Source of the DNA: Clostridiales bacterium
GTDB taxonomy: Bacteria > Bacillota > Clostridia > Christensenellales > Aristaeellaceae
Direction of reading: 5' to 3'
NCBI GenBank assembly: GCA_015056085.1
Contig: SVHA01000015.1
Coordinates: 1 to 38,592, forward strand
DNA length: 38,592 bases
Shown: positions 14,638 through 23,043 of the stretch, piece after piece
How positions within the stretch are numbered: position 1 is the first letter of the stretch
Layout of the letters: every line of letters starts with the position of its first letter
Translations under genes and position numbers: made by a program
The notes under the pieces: model-generated
Seen by the model: the letters and a program-made list of their open reading frames with translations, nothing else
Databases searched by the model: none
What the model was told of the DNA's origin: nothing

Positions 14638-16432
14638 GGGGTTGGCTCCTTTCACAGGGGAGAATCAGTTCCACCACGGCGCCGCCGTCGTTATACAGGG
14701 ACATTCTGATCTTGCCGCGGCTGTAATAATGCAGGCGCATATAGGTGTTGATCAGGCCGATGTGGCCGTCGGCGGGGTCGGAATAGGGGGTGTGCTCGGC
14801 GTCGATGTCAGCAAAGGCGGCGTTCATGCGCTGGAGCAGCTCTTCATCAAAGCCGCTGCCGTTATCCCGGATGAGGATGCGCAGTTCGTTACCCAGCACT
14901 TCGCCCAGCAGGTGGATGATGCGCTTGCCGCTGCGGCCGTCAAAGCCGTGGGTGATGGCGTTTTCCACCAGCGGCTGCAGGGACAGTTTGGGCACCAGCA
15001 GGTCGTCGGCCTCTTCGGGCATCTGGATGTGGAACTCCAACTGGTCCTCATAGCGGGCCTTGGCCAGCATCAGGTAGTGATGGGCGTTTTGCACCTCGGC
15101 GGAAAGAGGGGCCGAGCGGGAGCGCACATCGGCGGCGTAGCGCAGCATCTGGGCGAACTGGTCGCAGATTTCCATGATCTCCTCGTTGCCGCTTTCCATG
15201 CCCTTGGCGCTGATGATGTTGAGGGTGTTGTAAACAAAGTGGGGGTTGATCTGGGTTTGCAGGGCATTGAGCTGGGCCTGCAGGGTGGTGTTCTGCAGAG
15301 AGACTTCCCTCTGGGCGGAGCGGCGCAGGCGCTGCATCAGATCGTTGAAGGTCTGTTCCAGGGTGAAAATTTCGTAGTCCCTGGGGTTGGTGACGGTCAT
15401 CAGAGGCAAATCAGCGGAGGAATCCACCACCTTGCGGGAGGAAATGCGCTTGATTTTCTTGGTCAGGTTGCGGATGGAGCGGGTCAGTTCCTTGGAAGAG
15501 AAGATGATCAGGATAATACCCGCCACCAGAATGATGCTGCTGAAGCCGAAATGTTCCAGCAGCAACTGCTGGGAACGGCGGTGATAGGCCTTGATGTCCT
15601 GGGCGACATAAACGTTCAGGCCGCGGGCATTGCTGTGCAGACGGATCGCGAAGCGCTCTGAGCCGTCCTCCATGGTGTAGGCGGTCACGTCGAAGTCGGT
15701 GGCTTCGGGGTAAGTGGCGTCATCGCCCATAAAGCGGAACAGCTGCGTGCCGTCATCAAACAGCACATGGGCGGTGAGACCTTCGATTTCCTCAATGGAA
15801 AAAATGCGCACGAGCTCTTCCAGGTTGGAAGAAATCTCGATATATCCGATGGGCCTGCCGTGCCAGTTGACGGACTTGATGGTGGAAAAGACGTGGGCAG
15901 GCTGAAGGCTGATGCTCCAGGGGTCGGGATGGGGCGGGACGATGTGGGTGGTGGAGGGGGAGGTGTTGACGTAATCCAGATAGCCCAGAGAGGCAATGAC
16001 GGCCTTGGCTTCATCGGACATGCTGGCTACGGAGCCGGATTTTTCAAAGTGGTTGGATAAGTAGAAACCGTTGGGGGCAAACACGCTGACACGATAGAAG
16101 TTTTCCATCAGCGGCTCTGAATACAGTGCTTCGTACATCAACTGCTGCATATGCAGATGTTCTTCGTCACTCAGGGCGTCGCTGGCCATGGTGGCCTCTC
16201 GCATGGCGTTCATGAAAGTGACGTTGGTGGTGAGTTCCTCCGCGGCGTATTCCATCAGGTCCAGGTGGGAATCCACTTCGCCCATCATCTTTTTGCCCAG
16301 GGCGGAAAGGGTCTCAAAGGTATTTTCCCTCAAAAGACTCATATTATAGTTGTAGGCATACACGGAGCTACATACCGTGACCAGGAGCAGCAGGAGAGAA
16401 AACAGAAGGGTCAGCTTGCGATCCATCTTCAT
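14630..16432 (-). CDS. Membrane sensor histidine kinase (YesM-like, His_kinase family)
   Basis: The 600-residue product has a first membrane helix at about 8-28 and a large extracellular sensor region to about 290. A second helix (FSSIILVAGIILIIF) and a HAMP-like linker lead to the phosphoacceptor H398 in QINPHFVYNTLN. The ATPase domain carries LQPLVENAITHGF (N box), RDNGSGF (G1) and GHIGLINTYMRL. Ligands of this class are often sugars or binding proteins. GGAGGTGATC precedes the ATG. It is divergent from the CBM9-like/transporter genes and its stop overlaps the regulator start. Confidence 0.93.
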   Translation of the reverse strand: MKMDRKLTLLFSLLLLLVTVCSSVYAYNYNMSLLRENTFETLSALGKKMMGEVDSHLDLMEYAAEELTTNVTFMNAMREATMASDALSDEEHLHMQQLMYEALYSEPLMENFYRVSVFAPNGFYLSNHFEKSGSVASMSDEAKAVIASLGYLDYVNTSPSTTHIVPPHPDPWSISLQPAHVFSTIKSVNWHGRPIGYIEISSNLEELVRIFSIEEIEGLTAHVLFDDGTQLFRFMGDDATYPEATDFDVTAYTMEDGSERFAIRLHSNARGLNVYVAQDIKAYHRRSQQLLLEHFGFSSIILVAGIILIIFSSKELTRSIRNLTKKIKRISSRKVVDSSADLPLMTVTNPRDYEIFTLEQTFNDLMQRLRRSAQREVSLQNTTLQAQLNALQTQINPHFVYNTLNIISAKGMESGNEEIMEICDQFAQMLRYAADVRSRSAPLSAEVQNAHHYLMLAKARYEDQLEFHIQMPEEADDLLVPKLSLQPLVENAITHGFDGRSGKRIIHLLGEVLGNELRILIRDNGSGFDEELLQRMNAAFADIDAEHTPYSDPADGHIGLINTYMRLHYYSRGKIRMSLYNDGGAVVELILPCERSQPHV

Positions 16433-16496
16433 GGCGGATCACCTCCGGGAAGCAAGGCTTTTGTGCTTTGTGAACAGGATGATACAAGTCAAATCC

Positions 16497-16502
16497 ATTA
16501 TA
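16497..16502 (-). promoter_or_regulatory. -10 box of the sensor/regulator operon promoter
   Basis: On the minus strand TGCTATAAT is a perfect extended -10. The -35 position (CCCTTT at 16520-16525) is far from consensus. It lies about 65 bases upstream of the kinase start and next to the left pair of regulatory repeats. Confidence 0.65.
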
Positions 16503-16535
16503 GCACACGCCTGTTGCCAAAAGGGAGAAAGTGTT

Positions 16536-16660
16536 GGATTTTTTTATCGGTTGTGCTGGATTTTCCAATGGGAAATCACGGCCATGGCGAAAAAAGGACA
16601 CGATATTCCCATTGGTTGTGCTGGATATTCCATTGAACACCGGCGCAGGGGATGTATAAT
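16536..16660 (+). promoter_or_regulatory. Promoter with two pairs of 22-bp-spaced direct repeats (GGATATTCC box)
   Basis: The core promoter is TTGAAC (16633-16638), a 16-base spacer and TATAAT (16655-16660). Directly upstream are repeats starting at 16601 (CGATATTCCCATTGG) and 16623 (GGATATTCCATTG), 22 bases apart, the second beginning 10 bases before the -35. A further pair starts at 16536 (GGATTTTTTTAT) and 16558 (GGATTTTCCAATGG), also 22 apart. The arrangement equals that at 32038-32098 and 34636-34696 and fits an AraC-type activator. Confidence 0.75.
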
Positions 16661-16728
16661 TGAAGTAGTAAAGTCGCAGTAGTATGCGTCTGCGGCAAAT
16701 TTGCCTGACATGACAAGGAGGAATTATC

Positions 16729-17541
16729 ATGAAAAAGTTTCTGTGCATGGCGCTGACTCTGATGCTGGTGCTGGGCATGGGCACCTCTGCCCTGGCATAT
16801 ACCGGCAAGAACCTGGAAGCCCCCAAGGCGGAAAATGTCGTCATTGACGGCGACCTGTCCGAGTGGGACCTGACCCGCAGCATCCGCATCGATGCGGAAG
16901 GCCAGATCATCGACCAGATCGAGCACTGGGACGGCGAGGCCGACTGCGCCATGGAACTCTACGCCATGTGGGATGAAGAAAACCTCTACGTGGCTATGAA
17001 GATCTTTGACGACACCCCCCTGGTGTACCGTGAAGGTTTCCCCCTGGACGAGCTGGACGCCATCATCCTGTTCCTGTCCACCGATCCCGCTGCTGACCCC
17101 GCCCGCACCGAGTATGCTGCCACCGACTGGCGCATCGTGCAGAGCGCTGACAAGTATAAGGACGATTTCGACTTCTTCAACTACATCGACCGCGACATGA
17201 TCGCCGATCCCATGGGCTGGGAAACCCAGGGCGAATACGGCGACGAGCTGGTGTTTGAAGACTTTGAAGGCTCCATCGCTGACATGGAAGGCGGCATCAT
17301 CTGGGAGAGCCGCATTCCCCTGGCGGAACTGAGCAACGATCAGATTCCTGCGCTGGTGCCCGCTGCCGGCACCGTGATCGGCTTTGACTGCTCCATCCTG
17401 GACGTGGACCTGCCCTGCCCCGGCATTCACAGCCTGCGTATGCAGTGCTCCGCCGAACTGGAAGGCCGCGACCGCAGCCCTGAAGCCTACGCTGTGGACA
17501 CCAATCCCAGCCTGTGGGGCACCCTGACCTTCGTTGACTGA
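16729..17541 (+). CDS. Secreted carbohydrate-binding CBM9-like protein
   Basis: The 270-residue product has a signal peptide ending GTSALA. One domain follows that begins with VVIDGDLSEWDL, a typical opening of CBM9/DOMON-like beta-sandwiches, and has AMWDEENLYVAMKIFDDTP and a C-terminal DTNPSLWGTLTF. It probably binds soluble or surface glycan outside the cell. It is a paralogue of the protein at 34753-35541, sharing the closing motif and overall plan. AAGGAGG precedes the ATG. It is the first gene of the plus-strand transporter/GH3 run and is followed 32 bases later by the solute-binding protein gene. Confidence 0.85.
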   Translation: MKKFLCMALTLMLVLGMGTSALAYTGKNLEAPKAENVVIDGDLSEWDLTRSIRIDAEGQIIDQIEHWDGEADCAMELYAMWDEENLYVAMKIFDDTPLVYREGFPLDELDAIILFLSTDPAADPARTEYAATDWRIVQSADKYKDDFDFFNYIDRDMIADPMGWETQGEYGDELVFEDFEGSIADMEGGIIWESRIPLAELSNDQIPALVPAAGTVIGFDCSILDVDLPCPGIHSLRMQCSAELEGRDRSPEAYAVDTNPSLWGTLTFVD

Positions 17542-17573
17542 TTCCTTCCGGCGTGAAGAAAGGAGAAATGCCC

Positions 17574-18935
17574 ATGAAACTCAGGAAGATTCTCTGCGGC
17601 GTGCTCGCCGGCGTCATGGCGCTGACGGCAACGAGCGCCCTGGCTGCCAAGCGGGAAAAGGTTGACGCCTCCACGCTGGACTTCAAGGCCATCATTGAAG
17701 ACACCTCCACCAAGGGCAGCGCCAGTGTGTACCACTGGTGGACCGCCGGCGGCGAAAAGGATGCCATCGAGAGCGTCGTGGACGGCTTCAAGGATGTGTA
17801 CTCGAAGGTCAAGGCCAAGTCCAACGCCATCCCCGGCGGCGCTGGCGGCGCCATGGTCATGAAGGTTAAGGTGCTCCAGCAGGCCAGCAAGAGCCCCGAG
17901 ACCTTCCAGGCCCATCCCGGTGAGGAAATCGAGCCTTACCTGAACTCCAATATGCTTCTGAACCTCAACCAGCTCTGGGATTACGCGGACCTTTCCGCCC
18001 GTGCTCTTCCCGGCCTGGAAGATATGTGCACCGCCTCTGACGGCAACAAGTACATCGTGCCCATCGGCATCCACAAGACCAACGTGATCTTCTACAACAT
18101 TCACGTGTTTGAGAAGTACGGCGTGGCCATCCCGGATCATCAGAACATCACCTGGGACGAATTCTGGGCGATCTGTGATGAACTGGCCTCCAAGATGCCT
18201 GACGGCGAGTATCCCCTGGACCTGGGCGACCGCAAGGGCTGGCCGGCCTGCCAGGTGTTTGAGAACATCCTCCTGGGCACCGATCCCCAGATGTATGAAG
18301 ACTTCATCAACGGCACCTACAACCTGGAAGACATCACCGAAGTCCTGTCCACCTACGCCCGCCTGATGGAATACGTGGCGCCTGACCACTCCAGCCGTGA
18401 CTGGTACGAAGCCAGCGGTCAGGTGGTGGCCGGCACCTACGCCATGCAGATCATGGGCGCCTGGATGCAGCCCCTGATGACCAGCATGGATCAGGTCTAC
18501 GGCGTGGACTACGGCGTGTTCACCTTCCCCGGCACGGACGGCTGGTTCGGCATGTGCGTGGACGGCTTCGTGGTCAGCAACGACTCCGCTGACGTGGAAG
18601 CCGGCATCAAGTGGGCCTACAACGTGTCCACCCCCGAGGTGCAGAAGAACTTCTCCACCCTGAAGGAGAGCATCTCCCCCTACTCCGACACCCCCGACGA
18701 GACCTACTGCCCCCTGACCCTCGAGTTCAAGAACGAACTGGTGGCGGAAACCACCAAGGTCTACCCCAGCATCACCCACGGCACGGCCCTGCCCTGGAGC
18801 GCCTCCACCAGTCTGCAGACGCAGATGCAGGAGTTTGCTACCTCTGCCGAGCATGACGCCGAATTCTTCGCCAAGAAGATTGTGGACATCATGAAGGAAT
18901 CCAGCGTGAAGGGAGATTGGAATCTTGTTGATTAA
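17574..18935 (+). CDS. ABC transporter extracellular solute-binding protein (carbohydrate type)
   Basis: The 453-residue product has a signal peptide (KILCGVLAGVMALTATSALA). The body has family-1 solute-binding features: VYHWWTAGGEKDAIESVVDGF, PETFQAHPGEE, YIVPIGIHKTNVIFYN, and MQIMGAWMQPLM near the hinge. It resembles glucose/oligosaccharide-binding proteins rather than peptide binders. The only early Cys is not in a lipobox, so membrane anchoring is unclear. The ATG at 17574 follows AAAGGAG. The GH3 gene starts within its last 11 bases, linking the two in translation. Confidence 0.92.
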   Translation: MKLRKILCGVLAGVMALTATSALAAKREKVDASTLDFKAIIEDTSTKGSASVYHWWTAGGEKDAIESVVDGFKDVYSKVKAKSNAIPGGAGGAMVMKVKVLQQASKSPETFQAHPGEEIEPYLNSNMLLNLNQLWDYADLSARALPGLEDMCTASDGNKYIVPIGIHKTNVIFYNIHVFEKYGVAIPDHQNITWDEFWAICDELASKMPDGEYPLDLGDRKGWPACQVFENILLGTDPQMYEDFINGTYNLEDITEVLSTYARLMEYVAPDHSSRDWYEASGQVVAGTYAMQIMGAWMQPLMTSMDQVYGVDYGVFTFPGTDGWFGMCVDGFVVSNDSADVEAGIKWAYNVSTPEVQKNFSTLKESISPYSDTPDETYCPLTLEFKNELVAETTKVYPSITHGTALPWSASTSLQTQMQEFATSAEHDAEFFAKKIVDIMKESSVKGDWNLVD

Positions 18936-20904
18936 GAATATTTTCAAGCGCGGCGCTTCTCTTGTGCTGGCAGCAGCGATGCTGCTCACAGGCGCCGCCC
19001 TGGCGGAAGATACCGCCACTTACGAGCAGCCCCTGCTGCAGCCCCATGTGAAGCAGATCATTGAAGCCGACGGCTATCAGTTCATCGACCTCAACAGCAA
19101 CGGCACCCTGGATGTGTACGAAGACTGGCGTCTGGACGCCGAAACCCGTGCTGCTGACCTGGTGGGTCAGATGACCGTGCGGGAAAAGATCGCTCAGATG
19201 CAGCATCCCACCTTCCTGCCCCGTGCAGACGGCAAGATTCCCTCCTACCTCAACAAGTGGTGCGAGGATTACGGCATCGGCATGCTGCTGATCCGTGAGT
19301 TGGCCAGCGTGGAGCAGGCGGCTGTTTCCATGAATACCATTCAGGAATACGCCGAAGCCTCCCGCCTGGGCGTGCCCGTGCTGGTGTCTATGGACTCCGT
19401 GCACGGCCTGAGCTATGTGGCCGGCGCCACCGTGACGCCCCACAACCTGGCCCTGGCTGCCACCCGTGACGAGGACCTGGTCATCCGCCTGGCGGAGATT
19501 GCCCGCAAGGAGCACATCGCCATCGGCGTGCGCATGACCCTGTCCCCCGAAGCCGACATCGCCACCGAGCCTCGCTGGGGCCGCGTGATGGAAACCTTCG
19601 GTGAAGACGCTGACCTGGTCACCGCCATGACCCGTGCACAGGTCGTGGCTTTCCAGAACGGCTCCACCGGCATCCACGAAGATTCCATCGTGGCCTGCCT
19701 GAAGCACTTCCCCGGCGCCGGCCCCCAGATGGACGGCAAGGATACCTCTCCCATCGTGTCTGACGAGGAGACCCTGCAGGAGCACCTGAAGCCCTACTAC
19801 GCCGCTCTGGAAGTGAACGTGGGCTCCGTGATGCCTTACTACTCCGTGCCTCTGACCCTGGACATGGAAAACTCCGCCATCGGCTCCAAGGCTACGCTGC
19901 AGGACCTGCTGCGTGACGAAATGGGCTTTGAAGGCATCATCCAGACCGACTGGGGTATGATCTGGGCCATTCAGGAAGCGCTGGGCACCATGACCGGCGA
20001 GGAAGTTTCTGACGAAGAAGCCATCCTGATCGGCGTGACCGAGAGCCGTGTGGACGGCATCGGAGGCGAATCCATCCGCCTGATCGACCAGATGGAAGAA
20101 CTGACCAACGAAGGCAAGATCGACGAAGCCATCCTGGACGCTGCGGCTACCCGCATCGTGAAGGTGAAGTTTGAACTGGGCGTGTTCGAGAATCCCTACT
20201 GTGATGTGGAATACGCCAAGACTTTCGTGGGCAACGAGGAGCACCTGAAGGTGAACCTGGAAGCTGCCCGCAAGTCTATGACCCTGCTGAAGAACAACGG
20301 CACCCTGCCCCTTGCCCAGAACGTCGAGCAGAACATCCTGGTCGTCGGCCCCCGCGGCAACGACATGATGTCTCTGGTGGGCGGCTGGTCCTCCGAGCAG
20401 GAAGGCCTGACCATCTACGAAGCTGTGGCTGAATATGCCGGCGAAAATGCCACCGTCACCTACATCGCTGACGATGTGACCGCCATCGCTGACGCCGCCA
20501 AGACGGCTGACGTGGTCATCGTCTCCGTGGGCGAGCCCAGCTATCAGCACGATCCGCCGTGGGGCTATGACACCCTGGAAATCACCTCCACCCAGCAGGA
20601 AATCCTGGAAGCGGTGAAGGAAAACACCACCGGCAAGATCATCACCGTCGTCACCGGCGGCCGTCCCTACATCCTCACCTGGTGTGATGAAAACACCGAC
20701 GCCATCCTCATGGCGTACTATCCTGGCCAGCAGGGCGGCATCGCCATCGGCGAGACCCTCTTCGGCCTGAACAACCCCACCGGCAAGACGCCCATCCAGT
20801 TCCCCCGGGATATGGATTCCGTCAACGATCAGTCCGGCGACGTGGCCTTCGATCTGGAGAATCCTCTCTACGATTTCGGCTGGGGCCTGAGCTATACCGA
20901 GTAA
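18925..20904 (+). CDS. Secreted GH3 beta-glycosidase, canonical type (GH3-1)
   Basis: The 659-residue product has a signal peptide ending TGAALA before ED, then an EF-hand-like loop DLNSNGTLDVYEDWR. The GH3 barrel carries SMDSVHG and GATVTPHN, EPRWGRVMETFGED, KHFPGAG and nucleophile D342 in IIQTDWG. The alpha/beta C-domain has TLLKNNGTLPL and ends YDFGWGLSYTE, with no fibronectin domain. It probably removes terminal beta-linked sugars outside the membrane. A TTG start at 18925, with AAGGGAG 9 bases before it, overlaps the binding-protein gene by 11 bases. Among the three GH3 proteins here, this one keeps most beta-glucosidase motifs. Confidence 0.92.
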   Translation: MLIKNIFKRGASLVLAAAMLLTGAALAEDTATYEQPLLQPHVKQIIEADGYQFIDLNSNGTLDVYEDWRLDAETRAADLVGQMTVREKIAQMQHPTFLPRADGKIPSYLNKWCEDYGIGMLLIRELASVEQAAVSMNTIQEYAEASRLGVPVLVSMDSVHGLSYVAGATVTPHNLALAATRDEDLVIRLAEIARKEHIAIGVRMTLSPEADIATEPRWGRVMETFGEDADLVTAMTRAQVVAFQNGSTGIHEDSIVACLKHFPGAGPQMDGKDTSPIVSDEETLQEHLKPYYAALEVNVGSVMPYYSVPLTLDMENSAIGSKATLQDLLRDEMGFEGIIQTDWGMIWAIQEALGTMTGEEVSDEEAILIGVTESRVDGIGGESIRLIDQMEELTNEGKIDEAILDAAATRIVKVKFELGVFENPYCDVEYAKTFVGNEEHLKVNLEAARKSMTLLKNNGTLPLAQNVEQNILVVGPRGNDMMSLVGGWSSEQEGLTIYEAVAEYAGENATVTYIADDVTAIADAAKTADVVIVSVGEPSYQHDPPWGYDTLEITSTQQEILEAVKENTTGKIITVVTGGRPYILTWCDENTDAILMAYYPGQQGGIAIGETLFGLNNPTGKTPIQFPRDMDSVNDQSGDVAFDLENPLYDFGWGLSYTE

Positions 20905-20913
20905 CATCAGCTG

Positions 20914-21033
20914 GGGGGCATGGCGTAAAAGCCCTGCCCCCTTGCGCTTATGCGGCTGCCCGGCGGGGAAACCTGCCATGGTGAAAGTGCCGGGAACCTG
21001 ATATAGAATGGGGTGAACCAGATTCACCCCATT
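20914..21033 (+). other. Intercistronic RNA hairpins between the GH3-1 and permease genes
   Basis: A near-perfect 11-bp stem (20914-20924/20931-20941) and a perfect 11-bp stem AATGGGGTGAA/TTCACCCCATT (21007-21017/21023-21033) occupy the gap. Neither has a T-tract. They could protect or process the upstream part of the message, which encodes the abundant binding protein (inference). Confidence 0.6.
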
Positions 21034-21086
21034 AACAGCACCGTTTCGCCTGTGGGCCAGCACAATACGCAATGGAGGCGCTGCCT

Positions 21087-22127
21087 ATGTTTCAAGAGAT
21101 GTTGGAAGAATTTTGGGACAGTTTTTACTATATGACCTTTGAGGACCGTGGCGGTTTCTGGACGATTGTGGGCGTCATTGCGGGAGTGGTACTTCTGTAC
21201 CATCTGCTGCTGCGTTTTGCGCCCAAGGTCGTTGCGCCGATTCACAAGTTCCTCAGCAAACATCCGCTGATCTGGATTCTGATTCCCGCTGCAGCGCTGA
21301 TCTACTTCGTCTACGTGTCCCTGGGATGGAACCTGTGGGTGTCCGTTTCCGACTGGGCGGAAGGCGATCTGGAAGCCAGTTACGGTTTCGGGGGCTTTGG
21401 CAACTATGTTAAGATGTTCAACAGCCCCTATTTCTGGCCGGCACTGGGCAACACGCTGCTTCTGTTCTGCCTGATTCCTATCTGCCTGTTGCTGGGCCTG
21501 GGCCTGGCGCTGGTGATGGACCAGGGCCTGCGTGGCACGGCGGTGTTCCGCACGATGATCCTGCTGCCCTTCGCCCTGTCCTTCGTGGTGACGGGCACGG
21601 TCTGGGCGTATATGTATCGTCCCACAGGCGGCGTGCTGAATTCCTTCCTGAGTATGCTGGGGGTGAACGTCTCCGCAGCCATCAAGGAAGGCAACCTGAT
21701 GTGGGCCTCCAGCAGCAGTTCCATCATGCCCTCCATCATCATTGCCATGGTGTGGCAGTTCTCGGGCTATGTGGCGGTGGTGTTCCTGGCGGCCATCAAG
21801 AATGTGCGTGTGAACATCATCAACGCCGCCAAGCTGGACGGCGCCTATATGCCCCGCATTTACTGGAAACTGGTCATTCCCCAGCTCAAGGGCGCCATGG
21901 GCAGCTGCATCACCATTCTGGCAATGTACGCACTGCGCTCCTTTGACTTCATTGTTTCTCTGGTGGGCTACACCACGTCCTCTGCGTGGACGCTGCCCAT
22001 CTGGATGTACAACGAGGCCTTCCAGAACAACAACTTCGCTTATTCCTCTGCGATCAGCTGCTTCCTGCTTGCGCTGGTGCTGGTGCTGATCCTTCCGCTG
22101 ACCTACTGGACCAACAAAAGGAAGTGA
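21087..22127 (+). CDS. Carbohydrate ABC transporter permease (MalF-like)
   Basis: The 346-residue membrane protein has an N-terminal extension, then a binding-protein-dependent permease domain with about six helices. The ATPase-contact EAA loop appears as NAAKLDGAYMPRIYWKLVIP. It forms the channel with the next gene's product. The ATG at 21087 follows GGAGG by 8 bases; an upstream in-frame ATG contains that ribosome site and is rejected. The MalG-like gene starts 5 bases after its stop. Confidence 0.93.
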   Translation: MFQEMLEEFWDSFYYMTFEDRGGFWTIVGVIAGVVLLYHLLLRFAPKVVAPIHKFLSKHPLIWILIPAAALIYFVYVSLGWNLWVSVSDWAEGDLEASYGFGGFGNYVKMFNSPYFWPALGNTLLLFCLIPICLLLGLGLALVMDQGLRGTAVFRTMILLPFALSFVVTGTVWAYMYRPTGGVLNSFLSMLGVNVSAAIKEGNLMWASSSSSIMPSIIIAMVWQFSGYVAVVFLAAIKNVRVNIINAAKLDGAYMPRIYWKLVIPQLKGAMGSCITILAMYALRSFDFIVSLVGYTTSSAWTLPIWMYNEAFQNNNFAYSSAISCFLLALVLVLILPLTYWTNKRK

Positions 22128-22132
22128 CGAAT

Positions 22133-23026
22133 ATGCAGAATCACGTCGGTATTGAACGCAGCCGCGAGGCGCAGAAGCAGCAGACCATCAAGATCCGCCC
22201 CAAGTGGCACATGACCGTGCTGCATATCGTGTATTACCTCATCATGGTGGTTTTCCTTGTCTTCTATATGCTGCCCTTCTGGGGCACGGTGATGACCTCC
22301 TTCAAGACCAACAGCGAGGTCATGACCTCCACGCCCATCACTCCGCCTACGGAGTGGACGCTGGAAGGCTACTCCGACGCCATGGAAGAGTTGGGCGTGC
22401 CCCTGATGACCTCTCTGGTGGTGACCATCTTCGGCGCCGCCGGTTCGGTGTTCCTGGGTTCCATCTGCGCCTATTCGCTGAGCAAATGGAAATTCAAACT
22501 CAACAATGTGTTCTTCGTGGCGCTGGTGGCGGCGACCTACCTGCCCTTCCAGGCCATCCTGATTCCGCTTTTGCAGACCATCAACACCCTGGATTTGTAT
22601 GATAACGTCTGGGGTCTGGTGCTGGTGCACTCGGTGTTCGGTATGCCCATGTGTACCGTGATGATGCGCGGCTACTACGCCGACGTCCCGGATGCGCTGG
22701 TCAAGCAGGCGATGATCGACGGCAACGGCATGTGGGCCATCTACCGCAAGATCGTGCTGCCCAACACCATGATTGCCACCATTACCACCTTCGTATTCCA
22801 GTGCACCTCCATCTGGAACGAAATGCTCTTCGCCCTGGTGCTGGGCGGCTATGATTCCAAGCCGGCCACCATCGCCCTGAACGAACTGGCGGGCACCATG
22901 GCGGCGGAATTCAACGTGCAGATGGCCGGCTCCCTGATTCTGGCACTGCCGGTGCTGATTCTCTACATCTTCATGGGCAAGTACCTCATCAGCGGACAGA
23001 TGTCCGGTGCTGTGACGGCTTCGTAA
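22133..23026 (+). CDS. Carbohydrate ABC transporter permease (MalG-like)
   Basis: The 297-residue second permease has a first helix around 30-50, FKTNSEVMTSTPITPPTEW in the typical periplasmic segment, and an EAA loop VKQAMIDGNGMWAIYRKIVLP. AAAAGGAAG precedes the ATG at 22133 by 8 bases. A GH3 gene follows 17 bases after the stop. With the solute-binding protein at 17574 and the ATPase at 24957 it makes a complete importer. Confidence 0.93.
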   Translation: MQNHVGIERSREAQKQQTIKIRPKWHMTVLHIVYYLIMVVFLVFYMLPFWGTVMTSFKTNSEVMTSTPITPPTEWTLEGYSDAMEELGVPLMTSLVVTIFGAAGSVFLGSICAYSLSKWKFKLNNVFFVALVAATYLPFQAILIPLLQTINTLDLYDNVWGLVLVHSVFGMPMCTVMMRGYYADVPDALVKQAMIDGNGMWAIYRKIVLPNTMIATITTFVFQCTSIWNEMLFALVLGGYDSKPATIALNELAGTMAAEFNVQMAGSLILALPVLILYIFMGKYLISGQMSGAVTAS

Positions 23027-23043
23027 GGAAAGGAGACAACCCG

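Noticed and set aside
20905-21086. Gap between GH3-1 and the permeases as a terminator plus new promoter
   Set aside because: The hairpins lack T-tracts, and GATATAGAAT near 21000 has no credible -35, so the gap is described only as intercistronic hairpins.
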